A stretch of 64,000 bases of DNA from Papaver somniferum (GCF_003573695.1 NC_039358.1:98890117-98954116); one strand, 5' to 3'. Positions 1 to 11,329 are shown, counted from the stretch's first letter. Notes: generated from the letters alone by a model not told the origin. Numbers and translations: made by a program.

Positions 1-766
1 CGATAAAGATGGAACTTATGTTTAATCCTGTTCCTTAGCATGCTTTCTGTATGTTTGCGTGCTTTATTCTTTGTAAAATGAATAACATCATTTTATCCGT
101 GTCTCATATGGAACTTCAATTGAAATTTCTACTACTGTACTTTACAACTTGCTACTCTGGTCACTTTTAAATAGATATCCAAGAGAATGAGAGTTGGTAT
201 GTTTTTGTCCTATTGCTTGAATATATTTATGGGCACATGCACTATAACTACATGTTGTACTTGTATTTCAGAAATCTTTTATACACTTCATAACATTACT
301 CAAAGCATATGGTGAAATTGAATTCCAAGTACCCAAATTAGATTCGTAACCCTGTAGATATATGATGGAAACTCCAGTTCATTAACCACAAAAAAAAACA
401 TTTAAAATGATGGTGCTAAAGGTCTTATGGTTCTCAATTTTATGGTGAAAGCATTTGGGGGCGGACTGATGCTTTTTCCTAAGTGAATTGCATGGAGCGG
501 TTCACTTGCTTGTGTGAGGAGTTTGTATTGTGTAGCCTGTGAAGAATAGTGAATTTTAATCTCATTTTCCTTGTTCCAATTTAACCCTCAACCGTTTTGA
601 ATACCATACTTGACAGGGTTTTTCCCATATCTTGTGAAAGTCCTCTTTGTAAGAAGTCTTGACCACAATTTATGTTGAGTTGGGCTGACACCTTGTATTA
701 ATTGTTGTGCCCTCGTTCTTTCTTCCTTGTTTTTTTTGAACTCAGAACCCTATTTTCCTGTTGCAG
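1..766. other. Unassigned non-coding DNA
   Basis: AT-rich sequence with no long open frame and no repeat that recurs elsewhere in the window. If the short exon proposed at 767-811 is real, this would be upstream intron or earlier gene sequence, but I recognise no exon in it. Confidence 0.4.
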
Positions 767-811
767 GTTCGTTGTGGCTATTCAACACTCTACATTGTCC
801 CTGAGCTTTGA
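767..811 (+). CDS. Possible terminal exon of an unidentified host gene
   Basis: A pyrimidine-rich stretch ending in TTGCAG (761-766) is followed by 15 open codons ending in TGA: VRCGYSTLYIVPEL. An AATAAA-like signal lies about 225 bases downstream (1035-1040), a plausible 3' UTR length. This would be the last exon of a plus-strand gene that begins before the window. The family is not recognised. Such a short frame next to an AG can easily arise by chance. Confidence 0.2.
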   Translation, partial: VRCGYSTLYIVPEL

Positions 812-1689
812 CGAAGTCATTTTTATGCCATCAGATGCCTCTATAAGTTTGACACTCGAATTGTAGGACACGAACTCTGCATCTAAAACATCAAGAATTT
901 GATTATGGGATTGTTTTGTCTTGTTATATAAAGAGCAAAAGAAATGCATTCCTACTGCAATCGTAGTTTTGGAGTGGCTGGCTCCAAAATCAATTTGATG
1001 TAATATTTTTGTTTTTTTCTTTTGGAAAGAGGTAAATAAAAAATATTGGTTGTAGATCTAAATTTTTTCATTAAATATATTGGCTAAAAATATAAAGCTT
1101 TTGTGAATTGATAAGTTAAACAGGTTTGGTTGGTCTCACAGATGGCTCCTGTCGTTTGCAGTCCCTTCTAGATTTGTATGAAAAGTTTAAGATATGGTTT
1201 CCTATTTTGGATTTTGGCATGGTTATATATCGGGAATTTTGGGAGAAAGTAACACAACAGAACTCCACTATACATGTTTTATTTTCACAAAACACCCGGC
1301 TGCACCCGCTGTATTGCAATTACCTTGGAAGCCACAATCACTTGTAATGTATCCTTCTATACACCAGAGCTTGAGGTTTCTTTATTGCAGTGAACATGCA
1401 TAAACATTACCCTAGCATATGTTTCTTGAAAATTAAGCATACTAGGAGCATTTGGCCTAGAAAAGACTCGGTAACAACCATGGCTAGTACTTTAAAAGTT
1501 AAAATTCAATCTCATGTGTCTAATGGATCCGACGCTATGTTCACAATTTGTTTTTCGTGTAGCCATATCATAATCCTCCCAAAAAAAATATGGAGTAACC
1601 ATATGTCAATCTTTTGTCATGTTTGATATAATGTGTCAATTCCTTAGTATATGCGTGTCTAATAAACCAGATATTATGGACACATAAAC
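812..1689. other. Unassigned DNA (possible 3' UTR, then intergenic)
   Basis: No supported gene. The first 230 bases could be 3' UTR of the exon proposed at 767-811. Short overlapping frames around 1116-1626 lie on both strands and have no recognisable domain. Confidence 0.35.
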
Positions 1690-2029
1690 AAACCAATGTG
1701 GCTAAATAAATCCTCTTTCCGTCACAGTCTAAAAGGTGTGTCTATTGTCATCCGACACTTTTGACACATACAAAATTATTTAATGTGGCCATATACGCAT
1801 CTATGGCTACATGTGATTGGATTAAACTGAAAACCATGACCAAACGATACCCTATGGATACAGTTGATGGGTTTAGGAATAAACCCATGACTAAATGGTG
1901 CACTATGTCTACATGGTAAAACAAAATGTGGCTATAGTTATATTGATGACCAATAGCCACACAAATAACCTGAAACGTGGCTGGACTGTACACTAAAAAA
2001 CGTGGCCTATGTGAAGGTTTGTACTAGTG
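1690..2029. mobile_element. CACTA-like transposon end with subterminal repeats
   Basis: The segment ends in TAGTG at 2029, which on the other strand reads CACTAGTACAAACC, like the start of a CACTA (En/Spm) terminal repeat. Within about 320 bases there are at least six copies of GTGGCT/GTGGCC in both orientations, and one CCGACACTTTT motif near 1753, resembling the subterminal binding motif of En/Spm elements. No opposite CACTA end was found upstream, so this is at best a remnant. Confidence 0.3.
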
Positions 2030-2899
2030 TAATCTAAATGTATGGAAGCATCTTGGTTATAGGAGTTGAGGAACCAATCTGATTAGATGGAAACATCTAT
2101 AGAGTCTATTCATAAAAGCACAGAGCTCAGGTGTTAGAAATAACATGATAGTTGCACCATATCTAGTTGAGTCCTTTTCATATTTTTTTTCATTTTAAAC
2201 TATGTTTCTCTAAGTGATTAGGTGGGGCACACGATTCAAGTTGTTACCACTGCTAGGGTGAATTAGAGTGACTGAGTTACTAAAAAAAAAAAGAGAGAGA
2301 CTGGACCAGTTAGACCAATCGGAATAAGTATTAACACTTGGATAGCAATATGCGTGTGTTCTCCCTGTTTCCGTCGCCTAAGCAAGTGTGGAATGCAGGA
2401 CCCGTGGGAACTATCGTGTAATCTGCTGACAAGAAGCATGCGCTTGGATCAAAAAGATCTATTCATGCCGTTAAGTTAAAAAAAATGGTTATTGTTCTGT
2501 GTAGTCAACTGCTGGTTCCCTTGTATTTGCCAGTTTGTTGATCTAGATTTAAGTTATTGACCACTGGTTCCCTTGTATATGCCAGTTGTGTTGATATTAG
2601 TCAGACCGGTATCTCAGTCATAGGTTCATTCTGGTAGTGGCCTTCAGACAGATATGTGAAACATCGATCATTTGGTTAACATCAAAACCATCTACATTTT
2701 TCTATTTCCATCTCTTTTTTCTATCCATATGATTAGTTTGACTCCGAATATGATGTCCATAGTGCAACTATCTGAGTAGAGCTCTGTCACTTTATATGAA
2801 TTTTAGTATGCTTGAGTGTAAACTCGTGTACAACAATTGGAATTTCGCATCAGGGTACTTCCTCCTGTAGTTAGTGATTGTAAGCCAACCAAGGAGATT
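2030..2899. other. Unassigned non-coding DNA
   Basis: No gene and no repeat shared with the rest of the window. The right end may already be internal sequence of the gypsy element whose 3' end follows. Confidence 0.35.
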
Positions 2900-3047
2900 T
2901 TTTAGTGCCTTCCAAGGTTCGACATAGATAGCTAGGGTCTGGAGTAATGGTTTTGTGGGTACACCTCTGGTAAACCCTCCCGAGATTAACTCGATTTTAT
3001 TTTTTATTTTTGCTCGAGGACTAGCAAATAATAAGTTTGGGGGTATT
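2900..3047 (+). mobile_element. 3' internal tail of a Ty3/gypsy element with polypurine tract
   Basis: Contains GTGGGTACACCTCTGGTAAACC near 2956 and a polypurine tract AAGTTTGGGGG (3033-3043) directly before an LTR start. The same two landmarks occur in reverse complement at 57034-57215, next to another LTR, so they mark a shared family. The layout resembles the Tat/Athila branch of Ty3/gypsy; the branch is inferred. Confidence 0.55.
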
Positions 3048-4506
3048 TGATAGACACATTTATGTGTCTAATTTGTCCTCAATGTTTCGTATTGTTAGTA
3101 CTTGTTTTCGTCCTTATTATGGTGTTTTGTGTGTTTGTAAGTATTTTGGAAAATAATTATTGTTGGAAAATTCGGCTCGAAAAGTTGCACGGAGCACCCC
3201 CAGGTCACCCCAAGGCAGCTGCTATTCGCACCCCAGTTCTGGTTAGGGGGGAGGACATCTTCTTCCCAAATTCAAAAACCAAAAATTGACGGGAAAAAAA
3301 TACTATCAACTGGCAGATGTTTTGTTGGAATTTTTGAACGTGTTCTAGGGCGATTCAGTGGCTGATTTTTGGTAGGAAGTTGTGATATGTCCTAGCAAAC
3401 ACGTTTTGGGCTTTTGGTTCGATCAAATTTGGCCAGAATTAGCTGGATAATTCACGGAATGCAAAACACGGGTTGGACACGGGATTGGAGAATATTTGAG
3501 CGTGTTTTGCTCATGCATGAGGGCTCTAGCAACATTGTGGGTCGTGTGTAAACATTTCTAGAGTGACCAAGATGGAAATCTACGCGTGAGAAGCTGAATC
3601 AGGAAAGAAAATATTCCCAGAATATTTTTTCATCAAACCGAGTTAAGAGAGAATTATCTCGAGTTATAGCGAGACTTCTTGATCCTGTGGAGTATATATA
3701 GAGTGATGGGGACTCATAGAAGAGGAGAGAGAATTTGGAGAGGTTTAGAGCACTACAGAGCAAGAAAATTGAAGTTGCAGAGATTCTGGTTCTGCTGCTG
3801 CTGTTCGAGGAGGAAGAAGAAGAGGAAGAACAGACTACCAAAGGCAGTCGTTTAGAAACAAAGACAACGACTGTCGTTTGTGGGTCATAGTTTTCCAACG
3901 ACAACAACACTTCATCTCTATCGTTGATTCTGGACGCCTTCTGTGGGTCGCAGAATCCTATGTTATATCATTTTCTTGTCTTTCTCTTCAATGTAAAACA
4001 CTTTTGAGCATCAATGAAATATTTTGAGAGGTTTTTCATCATGAGTAGCTAAACCCAATCCCAGGGGTGACAGAGGAAGCCATTCTCACAATAATGATGT
4101 GGTAATCTCTATTTTTTTATGCAATATTTTTATGTGATTAATTGCATTCATAAAAATGAATTAAATGATTTTTATTAATCAACTGTGTTTTTCCTTGATA
4201 ATGCATGCTTAGTTTTAGACTCTTGATGCATTATACTTGTGATTAACATTTGATATTTTGGAAATCTGCTTTTGGCAATATTTTGAATCAAACCAATTAT
4301 TTAAATTGCATAGTAAAAAAAATATTAGATCATATAAGTATTGTTGAATGGTGGAATCTTAAACCCCTATTTGTCCATAAAATTTCACATCACTTTGCTA
4401 TTTAATTTTGCTACATTCTTAAGTTTTAAAAAAAAAAAATCTAAAAATTTTATTCCCTTCACAAATCTGAAAAGAACCCATTTTTACCACTATCACTAGA
4501 ACCATT
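3048..4506 (+). mobile_element. Ty3/gypsy LTR, truncated by a later insertion
   Basis: The LTR starts TGATAGACACATTTATG immediately after the polypurine tract. It contains a TATA-like stretch near 3694 (TATATATAG) and ATGAGTAGCTAAACCC near 4041, which I associate with 3' parts of Tat/Athila-type LTRs. It stops without a clear CA end where the minus-strand LTR starting at 4507 begins. The minus-strand frame at 3599-3910 (serine-rich) is a by-product of low-complexity sequence. Confidence 0.5.
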
Positions 4507-7029
4507 TGAAAATACATCAGGTACCCAAATATACCTCAAGCTAAAACTTTTCCTACCTATAAGTCTTTTCTCCGAAAGTGATTGTCTATGGACTGAGTCG
4601 AGACAATACAACTAATCGGTTCACACTTCGTGCAATCGTCTATGGATACGAGATCGAGACAATACAACAACGAAGTATGTTTACTTGATACAAAGGTTCG
4701 GACTTAACAAAACACAATAGGATTGCTTATCAAGTAAATAGGAATTAACGTTTGTACGATTTACTTTAGTTATAATAAAACAATTATAATACGGAAATAT
4801 AAAGTAAATGACACAACAAGATTTTGTTAACGAGGAAACCGCAAATGCAGAAAAATCTCGGGACCTTATCCATAATTGAATACTCTCAGGATTAAGCCGC
4901 TACACAAAATTACACCTAACTTCGTATAGGTGAGACCAAGCAACTAAACATATAGTTCACCTAGTTCTGTCTGTATTCCCACGCCTCCAACTTATAAATA
5001 AGTCACGTACTTGGAACAATTCCTTTGGTTTATATTCCAAACAGTAAAGGAACAACAAATTTGTTTGGTATCAACTCTATTCAACCAAGTGATATGAGTC
5101 GGACAAAGGCCCTTCCGTTTATCTTAACATAAACTCCTTCGTCAGGTCCTTAGATCTATCTTATGTTCAATTACCGAAGTAATCGTTTAAGATTAAGCCA
5201 ACAACACTCTTAATCCAAAGAATTGTGTTGATGCCGATCTACTCAATTAATCAATCCAATCTACCACAAGGATAAACCGATTATTAATTGGATCCTCTTT
5301 TACCAAAACAAGTATTGTGCACGCCAAAGATTATAAAACCCAAGTCAGATCTTCAATATCTTCTTTGTCTTCAAATCTTCTTAAATCTTCAATTAAAACC
5401 TGCACACAATCACTTGAATCTCTTGTGATCAATCACGCACAGAACAGAGTCTGTTAACAATGGATTATCACAAGATCGTCATTAGAACTCACAACAGTCT
5501 AAAGATCCATGTCGAAACTCTGAACTAGTTTGAGTGAATCTTATATCAGAAGAGAAGATTCTCAAGAATAAACAAACTAGGTGCAATCAGATTTCAACCA
5601 CCGTTAGTCAATCAAATCAATCGAAAACAAAAGATAAACCGCAATTATCTAGTTTCCCACCAACGGTACACGCTAGAGCTTCTCAATCCCAAAGAAGACT
5701 TTAAACTGAACGGCCGTAAGAGATTTCGCCTAATTAGGTTACTCTCCTCTCCGAATAGGCGGCTACACCAGTAACAAAAAAAAAAAAGAGGAAGTCTGTT
5801 GTTACGAAGGATTAGTTTGCTAGAAAGGCAAACTTCAAGTATTTATAGACAAGGAAGTTTGGACACCAAGGAATTTCCAAAACCGAAAATATTCTCAAGA
5901 TATTCATTAAAGCATAAATTCGGTTTTCATAATTCTTGGAAATGCTGTCCAAAAATAATGATCGAAATATCTCGGAAAATATAATTAGTAAATGCACATT
6001 ACTAATTCTGGAATTTCCCTACAAAATGAAATTAATAACCTTAATTAAAAGATTCTTAACTTACTTATGTTTCGATCCTGGGATTCTCTTCCCTTAGCCG
6101 TTAAGAAATATCTTTGAACAATTAAAGAAATAAACATTCACAGCACATGTTCAAAGTATGTCGACATCCTTACTTTGTAAGTTCTCTTTCACACTTACAA
6201 CCTTGAAACCGATTTGCCACACTTTCATACAAGTTTAGAATTAGTTCATCTGACTTTCAAGAACTATGTGATTGATCAAACCAACATTCAATCACAATCA
6301 TGGGTTTAACGGTTCTACCAAAACAAGTTTCGGTTCTACCTCCATGTGAGTATTGTGCATAGTCACACTAGTTTTCCAAAATTCGGTTGACTTGGTATTA
6401 GGATCGGTTCCCCACATATATATGATATCTAACTTATATGTGTTTCACATGTCCATAGGATCGGTTCCCCTTTGCCTAAAAACGTGTTGCACATGTCCAT
6501 AGGATCGGTTCCCCTTTCTGCTATAAACCTTGCTGCACCCCATACAAGGATCGGTTTCCCTTTGTGATGTATTGCACCTCTTACTAGGATCGGTCCCCTT
6601 TCCCATATTTGTTCAGAAAAAACACAAACCCGATCATACCATCTCAGGTGATTACTTAAGATCGGTTTCACTAATAAAAGTCATACCAATACATAAGTCA
6701 GGCCTTTGTGAATAGTTCTGCCAAGAACACAAAAAAGTTTTGAGCGGTTATACTCAATCACACATATTGGTTGTTCATAAGATATGCAATGAATAATAAA
6801 ACCAATAACACCTGGCAATTTCCTTTTCGGTTCACAAACAAGTTTATGAACTTACTTACTTAGAACACATGTAAACATTGTTCCCTAGGATGAAATCCTC
6901 ACCTCATACCCATACATAATCATAATAGCATTCAAATGATTATGGCGATGTCTTATCTACAAAGTTTAATGGTTAAGCAATAAACCTCGTATTGTATTCC
7001 TTAATACTATGTCTATCTAGAGTTCAAAT
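4507..7029 (-). mobile_element. TTAGAGC-family LTR (-), left part of a split LTR
   Basis: On the minus strand this is the 3' part of an LTR whose 5' start lies at 29291. The plus-strand left edge TGAAAATACATC is the reverse complement of an LTR end ..TTTTCA. Near 4821-4890 it carries the block also seen in every related LTR here (GTTAACGAGGAAACCGCAAA and GCCGCTACA in plus orientation). The 22-kb compound element is inserted at 7029, duplicating CAAAT. Joined, the LTR would be about 2.8 kb, longer and more diverged than the other family LTRs in the window. Confidence 0.7.
6395..6672. repeat. Degenerate tandem repeat around AGGATCGGTTCCCC
   Basis: About six copies of AGGATCGGTTCCCC or close variants occur at roughly 40-75 base spacing (near 6400, 6458, 6499, 6546, 6590 and 6659), some with the shared lead CATGTCCAT. 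They lie inside the minus-strand LTR, at the place where other LTRs of the family carry different short CpG-containing repeats. Confidence 0.6.
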
Positions 7030-7548
7030 TGTTAGAGCATAGCTCGGTTTACCTCGCATGCGTTGCTATCTCAAGCATGTTTGTCAATGTTAGTGATCAA
7101 AACTATGAGTCTTGATTTCTAGTCTACATAGCTAAGTCTCGGACTAGGATAGAAAAGTGTAGTTGAGCTCAAGGACTTCATGGCGATTCATCATACAACG
7201 AATAAGATTTACTCAAGGACCCGTGGAACTTCATCAACAAAAAGGTATGTGGAGACTTGAACTTATCTATCACTCAAAAGTCTATCTCTTCTATATCCTA
7301 CTTCTTATGAGACAAAAGTCGTATGCTATATAGACTGGATCATACACATTTGATATTTCGAGCCGAGTATATCTCGCCTATCTATATCTCGAAATCATGT
7401 GTTGGTAAAGTGTTTCGCTTTGATCGGGTTTATCTTCACCTAATGACGAAAGTCATATTGTTTCAATCACTTTGAAAATCGCTTTGACGAGAAATGGTGT
7501 AACAACTATATAACGTCCTCTAAGAATGTTTCAATGGTTGGAATGAGA

Positions 7549-7644
7549 GTTTAGGTCTATATAACCAATGATGGATATAAGCATTGTGTGGAAACACATA
7601 TGTGCATAATGCTTATATCCATCATTGGTTATATAGACCTAAAC
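7549..7644. repeat. Perfect 37-bp inverted repeat (fold-back palindrome)
   Basis: The left arm (7549-7585) starts GTTTAGGTCTATATAACC. It is repeated as an exact reverse complement at 7608-7644, with a 22-base spacer that itself contains CACATATGTG. LTR3 (18441 onward) and the minus-strand LTRs have only one arm. The second arm was therefore created in LTR1, where it sits at the edge of a deletion. Confidence 0.9.
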
Positions 7645-7909
7645 TAGTTCATTTGAGTCAATTGAACTAGTTATGATGAAGAAGAACAAGGTTAATATAA
7701 AATGCTCATATGGTTGACCTTTTGGGTTTACTATGTTGAACCAACATACACGTACACATTTGGGCACGGTTTTCACAAACCCAGTAAACGTATATCTCAA
7801 GTGTGTGTGACAAGCTAAGTTTTCGATCTAACGTTTGAGAAATATTAGCTTGAATCTAAATCAGGTTTTCATCTAACGGTGAATATTGATTGCTTTGTAA
7901 CTAAGGCAA

Positions 7910-8183
7910 TGTAATACCCCGATATTCGGCAGTGGTTGGCCGAATGGAATATAAGTAATGATTTGTCCTTCCCTAACACCGAGGCCTTTTCAGCACAATT
8001 GGCTCCAGAGTTGGCAGAAAACTCTGCAGTTAAGCGTGCTCGGGCGGGAGCAATCCAGGGATGGGTGACCATCCGGGAAGTTACTGCTGGATTACCGCAG
8101 CGATGCCCGTTGAAAACCCCACACTGCCGGATAACCGCAGTGACTAAGTGGGGACAGTATCGGTGGAGGGACGGGTCATTACA
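7910..8183 (+). mobile_element. Cassandra-type solo LTR (TRIM with 5S rRNA domain)
   Basis: A 274-bp insertion starts TGTAATACCCCG and ends GGGTCATTACA. It is flanked by perfect GGCAA duplications (7905-7909 and 8184-8188). The equivalent site in LTR3 (near 28065) reads AAGGCAAAACCCTG without it, a true empty site. The central part matches the 3' half of plant 5S rRNA. TG..CA ends, small size and a 5S-like core are the hallmarks of Cassandra terminal-repeat retrotransposons in miniature. No second LTR or internal region follows, so it is a solo LTR. It encodes no protein. Confidence 0.88.
8024..8089 (+). promoter_or_regulatory. 5S rRNA-derived domain with internal Pol III promoter boxes
   Basis: AGTTAAGCGTGCT (8028-8040) matches the 5S A box, and GGATGGGTGACC (near 8059) with CCGGGAAG (8073-8080) matches the C box, in 5S order and spacing. 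The 5' third of 5S is not recognisable. In Cassandra this domain is thought to keep Pol III promoter character; activity here is untested. Confidence 0.8.
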
Positions 8184-8205
8184 GGCAAAACCCTGATTTG
8201 AAGAT

Positions 8206-8213
8206 TATATATA
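8206..8213 (+). promoter_or_regulatory. TATA box of LTR1
   Basis: TATATATA followed by GGAGACATCTAGCATTGG. The same arrangement occurs in LTR2 (TATATAAA) and, in reverse complement, in the minus-strand LTRs. It is the likely Pol II core promoter at the U3/R border. Confidence 0.55.
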
Positions 8214-9344
8214 GGAGACATCTAGCATTGGGCAAAACTAATCCCCACACGTCTGTGTGATACTAGTGCGCTCGCTAGAGTCGATTCTCCTCTAACCTTT
8301 GGTTTTCTTCTCTAAAACAAGGTTAACGACTTAAAGACTTCATTGGGATTGTGAAGCCAGACCGATACTACTTTTATCGTATTTGTGTGATCTGATCTTG
8401 CATCTTCTATCGGACGAGTACAATCTATTGATTGGATTGAGATCGTGAGAGTTCTCCGATAGGCAAGATAAAGGAAGTCACAAACATCTTCGTTTCACTG
8501 TTTGTGATTCCTCAACATCTGATTGTGTAGTCAAGAAAGATCGTTGAGATGTGATTGATTAATCTAGGCTGTTCTTCGGGAATATAAGACCGGATAATCA
8601 ATTGGTTCCATTTCACCTTGATTTCATATCTTAAGACGGAACAAAAACCTAGGGTTTTTCTGTGGGAGAAAGATTTATCCTTTGATATACTTTTTTGTGT
8701 GAGACAGATTTGTTTATTATCAAGTCTGCGATTTTGGGTTGCAGCAACTCTTGGTTGTGGGTGAGATTAACTAAGGGAATCAAGTGCGCAGTATCCTGCT
8801 GGGATCAGAGGCGTAGGAGTACAACTATACCTTGAATTAGTGGGAGACTGATTGTGGTTCAACTATAGTCCAGTCCGAAGATAGCTTGGAGTAGGCTAGT
8901 GTTTATAGCGGATTATATTCAATCTGGACTAGGTCCCGGGGTTTTTCTGCATTTGATGTTTCCTCGTTAACAAAATTTCTGGTGTCTGTGTTATTTCATT
9001 TTCCGCATTATATTGTTTATCTTTATAATTGAAATAATACATATTGTACGTGAAAGTTTAATCAATTAGAAATCCGACCTTGTGGTTGTTGATTTCATTG
9101 ATTAACACTTGGACATTGGTCTTTGGTACCGTCCAAGTTATTCCTTGTATTTGATAAAGACTCGCTATTGTTTTTAGCTTGAGTAAAAATCAAATCAAGA
9201 GAGAGATATTAACTCCTTGAGATACTTTTATCTAGATTGAGTCTGACTGTCTAGTTGATTCTCTAGCAAAGTATTTCGGAATTAGTCCATACATATTGCT
9301 AAGTGAAATATTGGGTGGTGTTGTTAGACCCCCTCTTTTTCAAT

Positions 9345-9356
9345 TGGTATCAGAGC
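9345..9356 (+). other. Primer binding site (tRNA-Met type)
   Basis: TGGTATCAGAGC, complementary to the 3' end of initiator tRNA-Met, two bases after the LTR1 end. This is the standard copia PBS. Confidence 0.85.
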
Positions 9357-9406
9357 AGGCAAACACGTTAAAGACCTTATAAGTCTGTGTTTGTAGCGAT
9401 CTGATT

Positions 9407-10120
9407 ATGGACGAGTCTATCTCTAATACCGTACCAGTTCAGAAATTACCAGATGATTCTAAAAGATTGGATTCACCTGAGAGAACTGTCACATCTAAAT
9501 CAATATCCAAACATTCTCTTGATGTAAAAACTGTTGATTAGGAAACTCTCCTAGAAGAACAGTTGGATGAACTTTCTGATGAAGGTGATTCAGATATTGA
9601 TAGAGATGTTGATGAGGAAATCTCATAGTATGCTAAGTTTTTGGATTCGTGGAATATGAATAAGATCACAACTTCTCATGTCACACCTCTTCTGACTCAT
9701 CTCTGTCGAGAAAACAAGAAATTGAGAAGATGTTACGCAGGTGTTTATTTTTCGAATCGTTCTACTGAATCGATCCTCAAGTATTCTGAGGAAAACCTAC
9801 GTATGAAGTCACTTGAATGTGATAATCTTTATCAAAAGTACTTTTTGTTGGAAGAGAGTGACGGGAAGAAGGTTCCGACTGTTTCTAAACGCACTCATAA
9901 GTGGATACCGAAGAAAGACAATGATGATTTGAGTGTGAAAAGAAATGATCTTCAAGAAAACTCCATGACTATGGAAAAGTCAGTACCCATGATGCTGGAA
10001 CTTAACAAGTTTTTTGGAAAAATGGAATTGGATGTGACATGTTCTAAAAGTGATCTCTTTCATGATAATCCAAAGGTCACTTGTGGTGAGCAAGACTTTG
10101 TTCACCCCAACGCAACTTGA
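9407..10120 (+). pseudogene. Degenerate gag-like ORF of internal domain 1
   Basis: An ATG lies 51 bases past the PBS, and the frame runs 238 codons to a TGA with two in-frame TAG codons (near 9538 and 9626). The product is charged and lacks a recognised fold. There is an acidic stretch (EEQLDELSDEGDSDIDRD) around residues 50-70, then a helical middle with LRMKSLE, and a basic end with KRTHKWIPKKDND. The C-terminal 80 residues match the ORF at 14767-15426. Compared with that copy, the region between LYQKYF and LLEESDGKK looks deleted. Its position directly after the PBS suggests gag, but no UBN2 domain or zinc knuckle is visible. Confidence 0.6.
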
Positions 10121-11329
10121 TTGTGTTGGAAGTGCATCCTCACCAAGGAATGCTCTGCTTTGTATACGGTGAGGGAAGAACAAGAATTAGGGCACACATA
10201 TTATGTTCGGTAAGGCGGTAGAATTCGATTGGATTCATCTAAAAAGGTATGTCTATAAACTTGAGCAAGATTTGTACTTTTATTTGCTTAGAATACTTAT
10301 AATAATCTTGCTTATCGTTCATTTCTACCTAACTTGATCTGTGTTTAAGGTTCTTAAATATTTAGGTTTTGAAAATAATAGTTCGGGATGTTTGGACTAC
10401 ATGGTACACACACCAAGTATGCATAACAGCATTCAAAATCAAAATCCAGGGGTTTAAGTTCGCAAACCCGTATGCATACTTGACGTCGATATTCGGTAAA
10501 CTTGTTTTGGCCGTAACTTCTTCGTCCGAACTCGGATTTACCTCATTATTTTCGCATTCTCTTCCTTATTGAATTCCCTTCAAAATGGAGATGAGAATTG
10601 TTGAATTTGGAGAGTTAATATTGGTCTTTGTCCTGTCTCTTGTTTTTTAGTGTTTGCTCTGTTTCGTTGCACTTGTTCTATTCTCTTAGACTTGGGCACT
10701 GGGATTCTTGGAGAAATCCTATTCTAAGCTATTTTGTGGCTGTTACAAGAGTGATCTTGGTGAATCACAAAGAAGGAAGTTCGAGAATGGGTAGTAGTTC
10801 ACATTGCTATATATTCTTGAGTGTTCACAATCATCTAGTGTGAACTATGGTGCATAGTCGTCAATGACTTTGTATGTTCTTCTTTATTAAGGAAATATTT
10901 TTATATGCTTTTGGTAACCACTCTTGGCATAGATCCGTGCGAAAAAGATTGATTCTACCTTCTAAGGGCAAAGATTGTTATTGCAGTATTAATTTTTATG
11001 ATTTTGTGATATTGCAATTGTTTATGGGATATGTATTGTTTGCATCCGTGAACTTGAAGGTCCCATCTGTTGTCAAAAGTAAAGTCGTTCATAAATTGGT
11101 ATTCGTATTGATGAAAGGACGAATGGACTTTTGACAAATACAAAAGTTATGCCTATGCAGTCATTTATTTGATGGAAAATAGGATGAAATCTTTTGTTTG
11201 ACAAGGATAAAGTCTATTATGTCGTTATGCAAATAGTGATGGAAAATATAATAGATCCTTGTATGTTATCCACGGTATTGATCTTCATTGATCCATTTTG
11301 TTATGTCTTACTGTGAAGGCTCCATTGTG
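10121..11329 (+). other. 3' non-coding region of internal domain 1, first part
   Basis: No polymerase follows the gag-like frame. The region is closely repeated at 15427-16620. Small frames near 10369, 10628 and 10874 are also found in that copy but show substitutions and no domain. I treat them as conserved non-coding sequence of the element. Confidence 0.6.

Larger units (their letters stand above)
7030..9342 (+). repeat. LTR1 of the compound element
   Basis: TG..CA LTR followed two bases later by the PBS. It ends GACCCCCTCTTTTTCA. Without the Cassandra insertion and its TSD it is about 2.03 kb, shorter than LTR3, because roughly 430 bases (present at 18510-18945) are replaced by a fold-back palindrome at 7549-7644. 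Confidence 0.85.

Noticed and set aside
3599..3910. 103-codon minus-strand frame with poly-Ser
   Set aside because: Arises from a GAAGAAGA-type purine repeat inside a gypsy LTR.
8024..8089. Functional 5S rRNA gene
   Set aside because: Only the 3' half of 5S is recognisable and it is inside an LTR with its own TSD.
7936..8196. 86-codon frame
   Set aside because: It is the Cassandra LTR with its 5S-like domain, a non-coding element.
9345..9356. tRNA gene fragment
   Set aside because: Only the 12-base complement of the tRNA 3' end is present, as expected for a primer binding site.
10369..11134. Small frames (67-86 codons) repeated in the second body
   Set aside because: Repeated only because the two bodies are duplicates; the frames show no domain and lie in the non-coding 3' region.
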